64,000 nucleotides of DNA from Bacteroidales bacterium (lineage in GTDB: Bacteria; Bacteroidota; Bacteroidia; Bacteroidales; UBA932): contig JAFYYW010000026.1 of the NCBI GenBank assembly GCA_017548985.1, positions 93,235-157,234 of the forward strand, in the 5' to 3' direction. The translations under genes were made by a program, and so were the position numbers. The notes under the pieces were generated by a model. That model did not search any database. It saw only the letters and a program-made list of their open reading frames with translations, and had not been told where the DNA came from. This document shows, piece after piece, positions 47,674-56,194 of the stretch; positions within the stretch are counted from its first letter, which is position 1; each line of letters begins with the position of its first letter.

Positions 47674-49584
47674 ATGCCATACAGTTTATTCGAACTCACA
47701 CAGATGAGCCGAGAGCAGCTTGAAAGCGCCGCTCAGGAATTGCAGATAAAAATCACGAAAAAAATGACGGACGAGGAGCTCTCGTACGATATATTGGACG
47801 CGCAGGCTAACGCCGCCGCGTTGGAACCTTTCGAGAGGCCCAAAACCAAGAGAGGAAGGCCTAAGAAGATTGAGCAACAGGCCAAGAAAGAGGCGGCTCC
47901 CGAAGCCCCCAAGCAGGAGGAGAAACCTAAGCCTGAGGTCGAGACCACAGCTGAGGAGAAGCCTAAGTCAAAGCGCGGAAGGAAGCCGAAGAGCCCCCAG
48001 CAGACAGCTCCGTCAGAGGTTGAGGCCAAGCCTGCCGAGCCGGTTGAAGTTGCCTCTGAGACATCTCCAGCCGCTCCCCAGACTGACAAAACCTCGTCTA
48101 AGAGAGGACGCAAACCGAAGAACAAGCAGGCACAGCCCGCCCAGCAGGATCAAACAGTCGCCCAGACAGATGAGGCGAAGCCGGAATCCGATAAGAAAGG
48201 CGTTCCCGGTACTGAGACTCCCAAACCTGTCGACGGTAAAGTGTTCATCCACCAGTTGTTCGATGATCTGAAAGACGATCCGGCAGCCCAATCCGAACAA
48301 GACAACTTCCAGAGGAAGAAGAACAAGTTCCAGGGCAAACAAGGCGGACAGAACCAGCAGAATCAGAATAACCAGAATAATCAGAACAACCAGAATAACC
48401 AGAAACCCAAACCTCCGGTTATCGAGTTCGAAGGTACTGTGGAAGCCACTGGTGTTCTTGAGATTATGCCCGACGGTTACGGCTTCTTGCGTTCCTCCGA
48501 CTATAATTACCTGAACTCCCCTGACGACATCTACGTCAGCCAGAACCAGATAAAGAGCAACGCCCTGAAGTCGGGAGACACAGTCACAGGTGAGATACGT
48601 CCTCCTAAAGAAGGAGACAAGTATTTCCCGCTTGTCAGGATCAAATACATAAACGGCCGTACTCCGGATTATATCAGAGACAGGGTGCCTTTCGACTTCC
48701 TGACTCCCCTTTTCCCTGATGAGAAATTCAATCTTCTCGGCCATGGGCACCAGAGTGATGTGTCATGCCGTATCGTGGACATGTTCACCCCTATCGGCAA
48801 AGGTCAGCGAGGCCTCATCGTCTCCCAGCCCAAGACCGGTAAGACTATGTTGCTCAAGTCGATAGCCAACGCTATCGCTGACAACCACCCCGAGGTCTAC
48901 GAGATTGTCCTCCTGATTGACGAGCGTCCTGAGGAGGTCACCGATATGAGCCGCAGCGTCAAGGCTGAGGTCGTCGCATCGACTTTCGATGAGCCGGCCG
49001 AGAGGCACGTCAAGGTTGCGAATATGGTCCTGGAGAAGGCCCGCCGTCTTGTCGAGTGTGGCCATGACGTGGTCATATTGCTCGACTCCATCACCAGGCT
49101 GGCTAGGGCTTACAACACCGTCCAGCCCGCGTCCGGAAAGGTCTTGACCGGAGGTGTGGACGCCAACGCCCTCCAGAAGCCGAAGCGCTTCTTCGGCGCG
49201 GCCCGTAATATCGAGGGTGGCGGCTCGCTCACAATCCTCGCGACAGCGTTGACCGAGACAGGATCCAAGATGGATGACGTTATTTTTGAGGAATTCAAGG
49301 GTACCGGCAATATGGAACTCCAGCTCGACAGGACCCTCGCCAACAGGCGTATATTCCCCGCCGTCAATGTCGTGCTTTCCAGTACCAGGCGTGATGACTT
49401 GCTCTACAGCAGGGACGTCGCTAACAGAATATGGATTCTGCGCAAACTGCTGGCCGACATGAATCCCACCGAGGCGATGAACTTCATGCTTCAGCTGATG
49501 GATGAGTACAAGACCAATGAGATGCTCCTGGACAATATGAATAAGGTCTCGCCCCGCGACGCCAAATTCTACGATTCTTATTAA
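47674..49584 (+). CDS. rho: Transcription termination factor Rho with long disordered N-terminus
   Basis: A 636-residue Rho. The Rho_N helical domain (1-45) is followed by about 200 disordered residues with three AT-hook-like RGRP/RGRKP motifs ([27 protein letters not shown]) and an Asn/Gln run. Next come the cold-shock RNA-binding domain ([20 protein letters not shown]) and the ATPase core, with [11 protein letters not shown] as Walker [17 protein letters not shown], and [14 protein letters not shown]. Large inserts between Rho_N and the RNA-binding domain are usual in Bacteroidota. It ends transcription genome-wide. Convergent with carB, 16 bp apart. Confidence 0.96.
   Translation: MPYSLFELTQMSREQLESAAQELQIKITKKMTDEELSYDILDAQANAAALEPFERPKTKRGRPKKIEQQAKKEAAPEAPKQEEKPKPEVETTAEEKPKSKRGRKPKSPQQTAPSEVEAKPAEPVEVASETSPAAPQTDKTSSKRGRKPKNKQAQPAQQDQTVAQTDEAKPESDKKGVPGTETPKPVDGKVFIHQLFDDLKDDPAAQSEQDNFQRKKNKFQGKQGGQNQQNQNNQNNQNNQNNQKPKPPVIEFEGTVEATGVLEIMPDGYGFLRSSDYNYLNSPDDIYVSQNQIKSNALKSGDTVTGEIRPPKEGDKYFPLVRIKYINGRTPDYIRDRVPFDFLTPLFPDEKFNLLGHGHQSDVSCRIVDMFTPIGKGQRGLIVSQPKTGKTMLLKSIANAIADNHPEVYEIVLLIDERPEEVTDMSRSVKAEVVASTFDEPAERHVKVANMVLEKARRLVECGHDVVILLDSITRLARAYNTVQPASGKVLTGGVDANALQKPKRFFGAARNIEGGGSLTILATALTETGSKMDDVIFEEFKGTGNMELQLDRTLANRRIFPAVNVVLSSTRRDDLLYSRDVANRIWILRKLLADMNPTEAMNFMLQLMDEYKTNEMLLDNMNKVSPRDAKFYDSY
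48349..48402 (+). repeat. 9-bp tandem repeat coding the Rho Asn/Gln run
   Basis: Near-perfect copies of a 9-bp AAY-CAG-AAY unit code for a run of NQN triplets just before the Rho RNA-binding domain. Third-base changes between copies show the peptide, not the DNA, is kept. Confidence 0.75.
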
Positions 49585-49600
49585 CCCCGGTGAACGAGGA

Positions 49601-52600
49601 TTAATACTGATCCCAGGATTTGATCAGGATCTCGTCAAGCGAGGTGTTGCAGAAGGAGCGTATGAAGGCTGTGGCCAGACGCGCGTTAGTGAAGAGCGGT
49701 ACATTGAAATCAATGGCCGCCCTTCTTATTTTGTAGCCATTGGAAAGCTCCAGTTCGCTGAAGTCCTTCGGAATATTGATAACCATATCAATCTCCTTAT
49801 TTTGAATCATTTCCACGGCCGGCTTAAAGCGACCCTTGAAGTTTGGATTATCGCACTCACTGGGCCAGAGAACCTTCGTTGACGGCACGCTGTTCTCCAC
49901 CAGGTACTTGTAGGTACCGGCTGTGGCGAAGAGCTCGTAACCATTGTCGACAAGAAGCTTGCAGGCACCCAGCATATCAGCCTTCTGAAGAGGATCGCCA
50001 GTGGAGAGGAGGATGCGCTTCTCCGGAATCCGCTGTCCTACAGATAGGACAGACTTGAGGATAGCCTCATTGAGATCATCTCCAAGGCAGCCGACTTCTC
50101 CGGTCGAGCTCATGTCAACACCTAGCATAGGGTCAGCCTCCTCAAGGCGGGCGAAACTGAACTGGGAAGATTTGACACCGACATAATCAAGATCGAAAGC
50201 GCTCTTTTGAGGAGCGGCTGGATGAAGCCCGAGCATCACCTTGGTGGCAAGCTCGATAAAATCGATCTTCAGGACCTTCGAGACGAACGGGAAACTCCTG
50301 GATGCCCGTAAGTTACACTCGATAACCTTGATGGCGTTCTCCTTGGCCAAGAACTGTATGTTGAAGGGGCCGGAGATCTTAAGCGAACCGGCGATGGCCC
50401 TGGCGATCTTCTTGATACGTCTCACGGTCTCCACGTACAACTTCTGAGGCGGGAACTGGATCGTGGCGTCACCGGAATGTACTCCGGCATATTCAATATG
50501 CTCTGAGATAGCGTAAGCGATGATCTCTCCCCCGTCAGCAACCGCGTCGAACTCTATCTCCTTCGCCCTTTGGTAGAACTTGCTTATGACAACAGGATGC
50601 TCCTGGGAGACCTCCGAGGCGAGTGAGAGGAAATGCCTGAGTTTCTTCTCGTCGTGGCAGACATTCATCGCGGCACCTGAGAGGACATAAGAAGGACGCA
50701 CCAGTACCGGGAATCCTACAGTCCGTATGAAATCCTCGACATCCTCCATCGTGGTTAGCTCTTTCCACTCGGGCTGGTCGACACCAAGGGCGTCCACAAT
50801 GCTGGAGAACTTGTGGCGGTCCTCCGCCTTGTCGATACTGGTGGCGCTGGTGCCGAGAATCGGCACACCATGGTCATGAAGCCTGAGCGCGAGGTTGTTG
50901 GGAATCTGCCCTCCAACCGAGACGACCACACCATGCGGATTCTCAAGCTCGAATATGTCCATCACCCTCTCAAAGGTAAGCTCATCGAAATAGAGGCGAT
51001 CGCACTCATCATAGTCAGTCGAGACAGTCTCGGGGTTGTAGTTGATCAGGACTCCCCTATATCCCTGCTCCTGAATGGTTTTCAGACAGGTGACGGAGCA
51101 CCAGTCAAACTCAACAGAGGAACCTATCCTGTAGGCACCGGAGCCAAGGACGATCACAGATTTGCCGTCCTGCTCATAATCGATGTCGCTCTTGGTCCCA
51201 TTATATGTCAGGTAGAGGTAATTCGTCAATGCAGGGAACTCGGCGGCAAGAGTGTCAATCTGCTTGACTACCGGAATGATTCCCAAGGATTTGCGATATT
51301 CACGGACCTTGTCCATGTTGGCCGCGGGGCTGCCTCCATCCTTCCAAACCGCGCGTTGGATCTGGAAATCAGAGAAGCCCTCCTGCTTCGCCAGTCGAAG
51401 AAGCCCGTTCGGCATGTCATCGATCTTGTCGTAGGCATGCATCTCCTCATAGGTCTTAACAATATTGGCGAGTTTGCCGAGGAACCATTTGTCGATCTTC
51501 GTGAGATTGTGGATCTGGTCGACGGACCAACCGGCCCTCATGGCCTTGGAAATGACGAAAATACGGTTGTCAGTCGGCTCCCGCAGGGCTGTCTCCAGGT
51601 CAGCGACCTGCAGCTCCTTGTTGCCCACGAATCCATGGGCGCCCTGGCCGATCATCCTGAGTCCCTTCTGGATAGCCTCCTCGAAACTACGGCCTATAGC
51701 CATGACCTCTCCGACAGATTTCATAGAGGAACCGATCTTGCGGGACACGCCATGGAACTTGCTGAGATCCCATCTGGGAATCTTACAGACGATATAGTCC
51801 AGCGCCGGCTCGAAGAAGGCTGGCGTCGTCTTGGTGACGGAGTTTTTGAGATCAAACAGGCCGTATCCCAAACCAAGCTTCGCGGCGACGAATGCGAGCG
51901 GATATCCGGTCGCCTTGGAGGCGAGAGCGGAGGAGCGGCTCAAACGGGCGTTGACCTCGATCACACGGTAATCCATGGCGTCAGGGTCGTATGCGAATTG
52001 GACATTGCACTCGCCCACTATTCCTATATGCCTGACAATCCTTATGGACAGCTCGCGGAGGAAATAATAGTCATTGTTGGAAAGGGTCTGGGAAGGAGCC
52101 ACGACGATACTCTCACCGGTGTGGATACCCAACGGATCGAAGTTCTCCATGTTACAAACCGTGATGCAGTTGTCATAACGATCACGAACCACTTCATATT
52201 CAATCTCTTTCCATCCTTTCAAAGACTTTTCGACAAGGACCTGCGGGGAGAATGAGAAGGCTTTCTCGCATATCTCCTCAAGCTGCTCCTCGTTGTCACA
52301 GAATCCTGATCCGAGGCCTCCCAGGGCGTATGCCGCCCTAATAATCAGCGGGAAACCCAATTCCTTGGCGGCGCGGCGGGCCTCCTCAATGCTGGAAGCG
52401 GGCTGCGACTTGATAGTCTTGACTTCAATCTCATCAAGCTTCTTGATGAAGAGGTCGCGGTCCTCCGTGTCCATAATCGCCTGGACTGGGGTACCGAGAA
52501 CGGTGACCTTATATTTCTCCAAGACGCCGTTCTCATACAGCTCCACGCCACAATTGAGGGCCGTCTGGCCACCAAAGGAAAGGAGTATCCCTTGAGGGCG

Positions 52601-52840
52601 CTCCTTGGCGATCACTCTCTCCACGAAGAACGGGGTCACGGGAAGGAAATATATCCTGTCGGCCACTCCTTCAGAAGTCTGGACTGTGGCGATATTCGGA
52701 TTGATCAGCACGGTCTCGATACCTTCCTCACGCAAGGCCTTCAAGGCTTGCGATCCGGAATAATCGAATTCTCCGGCCTGCCCGATCTTAAGGGCACCGG
52801 AACCGAGGATCAGAACTTTCTTTATATCAGTGTTTCTCAT
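49601..52840 (-). CDS. carB: Carbamoyl-phosphate synthase large subunit
   Basis: A complete 1079-residue CarB. It has the two homologous ATP-grasp halves (first starting KKVLILGSGALKIGQAGEFDYSG, second at VIVLGSGAYRIGSSVEFDW) and a C-terminal MGS-like allosteric domain (LFATAGTYKYLVENSVPST). It makes carbamoyl phosphate for pyrimidine and arginine synthesis. It overlaps carA by four bases (ATGA), the usual coupled order carA-carB. The N-terminal site motif GGQTALNCGVELY and the acid-ligand ENFDP block are intact. Confidence 0.96.
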   Translation of the reverse strand: MRNTDIKKVLILGSGALKIGQAGEFDYSGSQALKALREEGIETVLINPNIATVQTSEGVADRIYFLPVTPFFVERVIAKERPQGILLSFGGQTALNCGVELYENGVLEKYKVTVLGTPVQAIMDTEDRDLFIKKLDEIEVKTIKSQPASSIEEARRAAKELGFPLIIRAAYALGGLGSGFCDNEEQLEEICEKAFSFSPQVLVEKSLKGWKEIEYEVVRDRYDNCITVCNMENFDPLGIHTGESIVVAPSQTLSNNDYYFLRELSIRIVRHIGIVGECNVQFAYDPDAMDYRVIEVNARLSRSSALASKATGYPLAFVAAKLGLGYGLFDLKNSVTKTTPAFFEPALDYIVCKIPRWDLSKFHGVSRKIGSSMKSVGEVMAIGRSFEEAIQKGLRMIGQGAHGFVGNKELQVADLETALREPTDNRIFVISKAMRAGWSVDQIHNLTKIDKWFLGKLANIVKTYEEMHAYDKIDDMPNGLLRLAKQEGFSDFQIQRAVWKDGGSPAANMDKVREYRKSLGIIPVVKQIDTLAAEFPALTNYLYLTYNGTKSDIDYEQDGKSVIVLGSGAYRIGSSVEFDWCSVTCLKTIQEQGYRGVLINYNPETVSTDYDECDRLYFDELTFERVMDIFELENPHGVVVSVGGQIPNNLALRLHDHGVPILGTSATSIDKAEDRHKFSSIVDALGVDQPEWKELTTMEDVEDFIRTVGFPVLVRPSYVLSGAAMNVCHDEKKLRHFLSLASEVSQEHPVVISKFYQRAKEIEFDAVADGGEIIAYAISEHIEYAGVHSGDATIQFPPQKLYVETVRRIKKIARAIAGSLKISGPFNIQFLAKENAIKVIECNLRASRSFPFVSKVLKIDFIELATKVMLGLHPAAPQKSAFDLDYVGVKSSQFSFARLEEADPMLGVDMSSTGEVGCLGDDLNEAILKSVLSVGQRIPEKRILLSTGDPLQKADMLGACKLLVDNGYELFATAGTYKYLVENSVPSTKVLWPSECDNPNFKGRFKPAVEMIQNKEIDMVINIPKDFSELELSNGYKIRRAAIDFNVPLFTNARLATAFIRSFCNTSLDEILIKSWDQY

Positions 52841-53913
52841 AACTTTCCAATGAATTCGTCGAACAGGAAATTGGTGTCGGTCGGGCCGCTGGAGGCCTCC
52901 GGGTGGAACTGGACGGAGCAGAAAGGCTTAGTCTTATGGCGTATGCCCTCGTTCGTGCCATCGTTCATATTCACGAACCACGGCTCCCAATCTTTGCCCA
53001 ATGTTTTGTCGTCAACGGCGAAACCGTGGTTCTGGGAAGTGATGAAACAGCGGTTCGTGCCGACCAGCCGCACGGGTTGGTTGTGGCTGCGGTGGCCATA
53101 TTTAAGCTTATAGGTGTTGGCGCCTCCGGCCCTGGCAAGCAACTGGTTGCCCATGCATATTCCGAAAATGGGCTTGTCGCCTTCCATAGCCTTCCGTAGG
53201 TTGGCCACGGTGATATTGCAGAACTGAGGGTTTCCGGGGCCGTTGGAGATGAAGAGCCCGTCGTATTCAAGGGTGTTGAAATCGTAGTCCCAGGGAACAC
53301 GGATGACCCTCACTCCCCTTTCCATGAAACAGCGAAGGATGTTGTGCTTCACGCCGCAGTCGACCATTGCCACAGTCTTCGGCCCGTCGCCATAAACGAT
53401 TGGCTCCTTGCAACTTACGAGAGCGATTTGATTAGCGAGGTTGGGATCGTCGACAGGGAAATCCTTGGTCACGCCGTCAGGGACAATCATGCCGAGCATC
53501 GAGCCGCTCTCCCTGAGAACCTGCGTCACAGCCCTGGTGTCAATCCCGAATATTCCGGGGATATTCTGTTCCTTGAGCCACTCGTCAAGGCTCTTGACAG
53601 CATCCCAGTGGCTGTAGTCGAAGGAATAGTCGCTGATAACCAAACCCCTTACCCATATTCTCTCAGATTCGAAGTTCCTGGAGATTCCTTTCTCGTCCGG
53701 ACCCTCCTGTGGAACACCGTAATTACCTATCAATGGATAAGTTACAGTAAGAATCTGCCCGGAATATGAGGGGTCTGTGAGGCTCTCGGGATATCCCACC
53801 ATGGCGGTAGAGAAAACCACCTCACCGTCTGTGGGGCCCTCATAGCCGAAGGAGAAGCCACGGAATTCCATTCCGTTCTCCAGTCTCAGCGTCGCTCCTT
53901 TTCTTTCTTTCAT
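52837..53913 (-). CDS. carA: Carbamoyl-phosphate synthase small (glutaminase) subunit
   Basis: A 358-residue CarA. The N-terminal CPSase_sm_chain domain has GYEGPTDGEVVFSTAMVGYPESLTD-type sequence, and the C-terminal class I glutamine amidotransferase has the nucleophile in FGICMGNQLL and the His/Glu pair in QFHPEASSGP. It supplies ammonia to CarB. The usual GICLGHQ has N in place of H beside the nucleophile, a non-catalytic position. A possible promoter at 54067-54074 would give a leader of about 150 bases. Confidence 0.95.
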   Translation of the reverse strand: MKERKGATLRLENGMEFRGFSFGYEGPTDGEVVFSTAMVGYPESLTDPSYSGQILTVTYPLIGNYGVPQEGPDEKGISRNFESERIWVRGLVISDYSFDYSHWDAVKSLDEWLKEQNIPGIFGIDTRAVTQVLRESGSMLGMIVPDGVTKDFPVDDPNLANQIALVSCKEPIVYGDGPKTVAMVDCGVKHNILRCFMERGVRVIRVPWDYDFNTLEYDGLFISNGPGNPQFCNITVANLRKAMEGDKPIFGICMGNQLLARAGGANTYKLKYGHRSHNQPVRLVGTNRCFITSQNHGFAVDDKTLGKDWEPWFVNMNDGTNEGIRHKTKPFCSVQFHPEASSGPTDTNFLFDEFIGKL

Positions 53914-53995
53914 ATGCTCAGTTCAAAAAAAACGACCATCTCAAATTGAAATGAAATGGCCGGCGAAACAAATAAAGTGGCGAACAATCCCGTTC

Positions 53996-54074
53996 GCGCC
54001 TTTAGGCGCCTCGATGGTCAGTGGAATTCTGTTCTGTCGGGACATGGGGATGTTCATTTATCTTGGCAAATGTA
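53996..54074 (-). promoter_or_regulatory. Putative carA promoter and leader hairpin
   Basis: On the minus strand a TACATTTG box (54067-54074) fits TAnnTTTG. The ~150-base leader it implies contains a GCGCC-TTTA-GGCGC hairpin (about 53996-54009). A leader-based control of pyrimidine genes is possible but nothing more supports it. Confidence 0.4.
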
Positions 54075-54113
54075 CGCATTTTTAAGTAAATTCGCATCAG
54101 ATTTTTTAAAGAT

Positions 54114-55529
54114 ATGGATTATTCCCTTTTCGATGACACTATCGCCGCCCCTGCCACCGTGCCAGGAACAGGGGCTGTCACGTTGCTTCGAGTGAGCGGT
54201 CCGGAGGCCCTGCGAATCGTAAGCGATGTGGTGAGATGCGAATCCAAGCCAATCGATGAGACTTCCGCGGGAAGAATCAGATACGGAATAGTTTACAACG
54301 AGTCGGATGAAGTTGTGGACGAGGTGCTTGTAAGCGTCTTCAAGGCGCCGCGTTCTTACACGGGTGAAGACTCCGCCGAGATCACATGCCACGCTTCCTC
54401 CTTTGTCGCCACGGAGATACTGAGGCTGCTTTGCGCGGCTGGCGCCCGCATGGCTTCTCCCGGTGAATTCACCCGGAGAGCCTTTGTGAATGGCAAGATG
54501 GATCTTGCTCAGGCTGAGGCAGTAGCGGACGTTATCTCATCATCTTCTTCAGCTTCATTAAAGGTGGCGATGAATCAACTTAGGGGAGGTTTCTCGTCTG
54601 AACTGAAGGACATTCGGGCCCGTTTGCTGGAGGTCGCCTCGCTACTCGAGCTGGAGCTTGACTTCTCTGAAGAGGACGTGGAGTTCGCTGATCGCTCGAA
54701 GCTGTCGTCTTTACTTGACGAGGTGATTTCGCATATTGATAATCTTGCTTCGTCTTTCAGATTCGGCAACGCGATCAGAAACGGAGTGCCGGTCGCCATT
54801 GTCGGAGCGGTCAATTCCGGAAAGAGCACATTGCTGAACGCCCTGCTTGGAGATGAACGGGCGATCGTGTCGGACATCCCGGGGACCACTCGCGACACTG
54901 TCGAGGAAACTCTCGTGGTGGACGGGATACTCTTCAGGTTTATAGACACCGCGGGACTTCGCTCGACGTTTGATGAGGTGGAGAAGATCGGGATATCGCG
55001 GTCTTACCAGAAGCTTTCCGAGGCCTCTGTCGTGCTTGCTGTCCTGGATCTCACTTCTTCTGAAGAAGAGAACGGCACTTTGATTTCTGATATAGTGTCC
55101 AAGGTGGATCTATCGAGTCAGAAGTTGATTGTTTTGTTTAATAAATCGGATCTTTTGGGCGGTAACATTAATGTTACGCTATTAAACAAAGAAGTTTCTT
55201 TTATTGATAATAAATATATTAAGTTATACATTTCGGCGAAAACTGGTTTCGGGCTTGATGAGTTGAGAAATGCGCTAGCTTCGACTCAAAAAGACATTTC
55301 TTTGGATTCTGACCATGCGATTGTGACCAATTCAAGACACTATGAGGCTCTAAGGAATGCGTCTGCTGCCCTTTCACGAGTCAGGTCTTCACTCTCTTCC
55401 GGCATCACCCCAGACCTGCTGGCTGAGGATCTGAGGGACGCTCTCTCCTACCTCGGCACCATCACCGGCGAAGTCACCCCCGACGAAGTGTTAGGAGAGA
55501 TTTTCGGGAGGTTCTGCATCGGGAAGTAA
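54114..55529 (+). CDS. mnmE: tRNA uridine-5-carboxymethylaminomethyl modification GTPase MnmE
   Basis: A complete 471-residue MnmE. The folate-binding N-terminal domain (DTIAAPATVPGTGAVTLLRVSG) is followed by a helical domain interrupted by the G domain, with G1 GAVNSGKST, G2/G3 IPGTTRDTVEE and DTAGLR, and G4 NKSD. The C-terminal FCIGK with its invariant Cys is intact. With MnmG it modifies wobble uridine. Codons of the second half are richer in A+T (about 55100-55330). The final 18 bases, which encode FCIGK and the stop, are the presumed attachment site of the element that follows. Confidence 0.96.
   Translation: MDYSLFDDTIAAPATVPGTGAVTLLRVSGPEALRIVSDVVRCESKPIDETSAGRIRYGIVYNESDEVVDEVLVSVFKAPRSYTGEDSAEITCHASSFVATEILRLLCAAGARMASPGEFTRRAFVNGKMDLAQAEAVADVISSSSSASLKVAMNQLRGGFSSELKDIRARLLEVASLLELELDFSEEDVEFADRSKLSSLLDEVISHIDNLASSFRFGNAIRNGVPVAIVGAVNSGKSTLLNALLGDERAIVSDIPGTTRDTVEETLVVDGILFRFIDTAGLRSTFDEVEKIGISRSYQKLSEASVVLAVLDLTSSEEENGTLISDIVSKVDLSSQKLIVLFNKSDLLGGNINVTLLNKEVSFIDNKYIKLYISAKTGFGLDELRNALASTQKDISLDSDHAIVTNSRHYEALRNASAALSRVRSSLSSGITPDLLAEDLRDALSYLGTITGEVTPDEVLGEIFGRFCIGK
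55512..55529 (+). other. Presumed left attachment site (3' end of mnmE)
   Basis: TTCTGCATCGGGAAGTAA encodes the conserved end of MnmE. SGI1-type islands insert at the last 18 bp of trmE/mnmE, and this sequence is very like that site. A tyrosine recombinase gene lies 665 bp away and all genes to the right look element-borne. The matching right-hand copy is not in the window. Confidence 0.5.
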
Positions 55530-55570
55530 ATGCCTGATAATCAACTAGTTGCAACTTATGCAAATCGAGG

Positions 55571-55724
55571 TTTTGTGTGCCAAAACTAGCTGAAACTCAA
55601 AACTCTGGAGGTACTAATCGCTAGTTTGGCTTAAGGTCAGTTAAGTTTGGGCTAGTTTGGCCTAGGAGGCAGTTTTGGCACACGAGTTGGCACACGTGTG
55701 CCAGCGTGTGCCAAGTTTGGCACA
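55571..55724. repeat. Cluster of GTGTGCCA / TTGGCACAC repeats
   Basis: A 13-bp inverted pair, GTGTGCCAAAACT (55575-55587) and its exact complement (55671-55683). A perfect 16-bp palindrome TGGCACACGTGTGCCA (55688-55703). An 8-bp inverted pair TGTGCCAA/TTGGCACA with a 2-bp spacer (55707-55724). Two copies of CTAGTTTGGC 31 bp apart (55621-55630, 55652-55661). Outlying copies are TTTTGTGTGCCAA (55571-55583 and 55883-55895) and AGTTGGCACAC (55685-55695 and 56215-56225, the last inside the integrase gene). Confidence 0.85.
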
Positions 55725-55976
55725 AAAATTCACCAAACCCGATGCATCGATAAAATGCGCTTTTTTTTGAAAACACGCCTATTTTCATTTTTGAGAAATA
55801 GTGTTTAGCGCCTATTATTTTTCTCTATATTCCATATTTACAGTGGATTATCTGTTTTCCTCACATAGAGGATCATTTACCATTTTGTGTGCCAATTTGG
55901 CTAGATACACGGTTTTTGACTTTGGGAAATCTTAAGATATCGCTAAACATTTATAAATACATTTTTTATGATGCCT

Positions 55977-55997
55977 GAACCGGTTCGAATCGAACCG
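55977..55997. repeat. CGGTTCGA/TCGAACCG inverted repeat upstream of the integrase
   Basis: CGGTTCGA (55981-55988) and TCGAACCG (55990-55997) form a perfect 8-bp pair with a one-base spacer. It overlaps a palindrome GAACCGGTTC (55977-55986). The same parts recur at 60991-61017 before the primase gene. Confidence 0.8.
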
Positions 55998-56086
55998 AAC
56001 TTATTAGCTCTTGCTATTTCTACAATTTATTGATTTACAACTATTTATTTATTATACTTGAGTTCCACTTAAAATTCCATATTCTT

Positions 56087-56117
56087 TTTGGATATTGACT
56101 AAAAGTGTATATATTTG
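56087..56117 (+). promoter_or_regulatory. Strong Bacteroidota promoter of the integrase gene
   Basis: -33 TTTG (56087-56090), a 19-bp spacer and -7 TATATTTG (56110-56117). This is a full consensus match. Transcription from about 56121 gives a leader of about 75 bases. Confidence 0.75.
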
Positions 56118-56194
56118 CACTGGGATTTCGTCACATGCAACGTCGGAAAATGCATGTTCGTTTCAGGTAAAATATTTATTGTTTTTCATGTTTT

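Larger units (their letters stand above)
55530..56194. other. Repeat-rich non-coding end of the element
   Basis: A 665-bp stretch with no gene. It begins with overlapping 10-bp palindromes CAACTAGTTG (55542-55551) and AGTTGCAACT (55547-55556). The GTGTGCCA repeat cluster follows (55571-55724), another copy at 55883-55895, the CGAACCG inverted repeat (55977-55997) and the integrase promoter (56087-56117). The middle part (55740-55870) is A+T-rich. The layout suits the recombinase and excisionase binding end of an integrative element. Confidence 0.65.

Noticed and set aside
48349..48402. Short tandem repeats as a CRISPR array
   Set aside because: A 9-bp in-frame unit without spacers, coding the Asn/Gln run of Rho.
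50813..52255. 480-codon plus-strand frame opposite carB
   Set aside because: Antisense shadow of a strongly conserved gene; such long frames are common opposite high-GC-third-position coding sequence.
53956..54195. Plus-strand frame of 79 codons before and across the mnmE start
   Set aside because: It overlaps the conserved N-terminus of MnmE in another frame and shows no motif.
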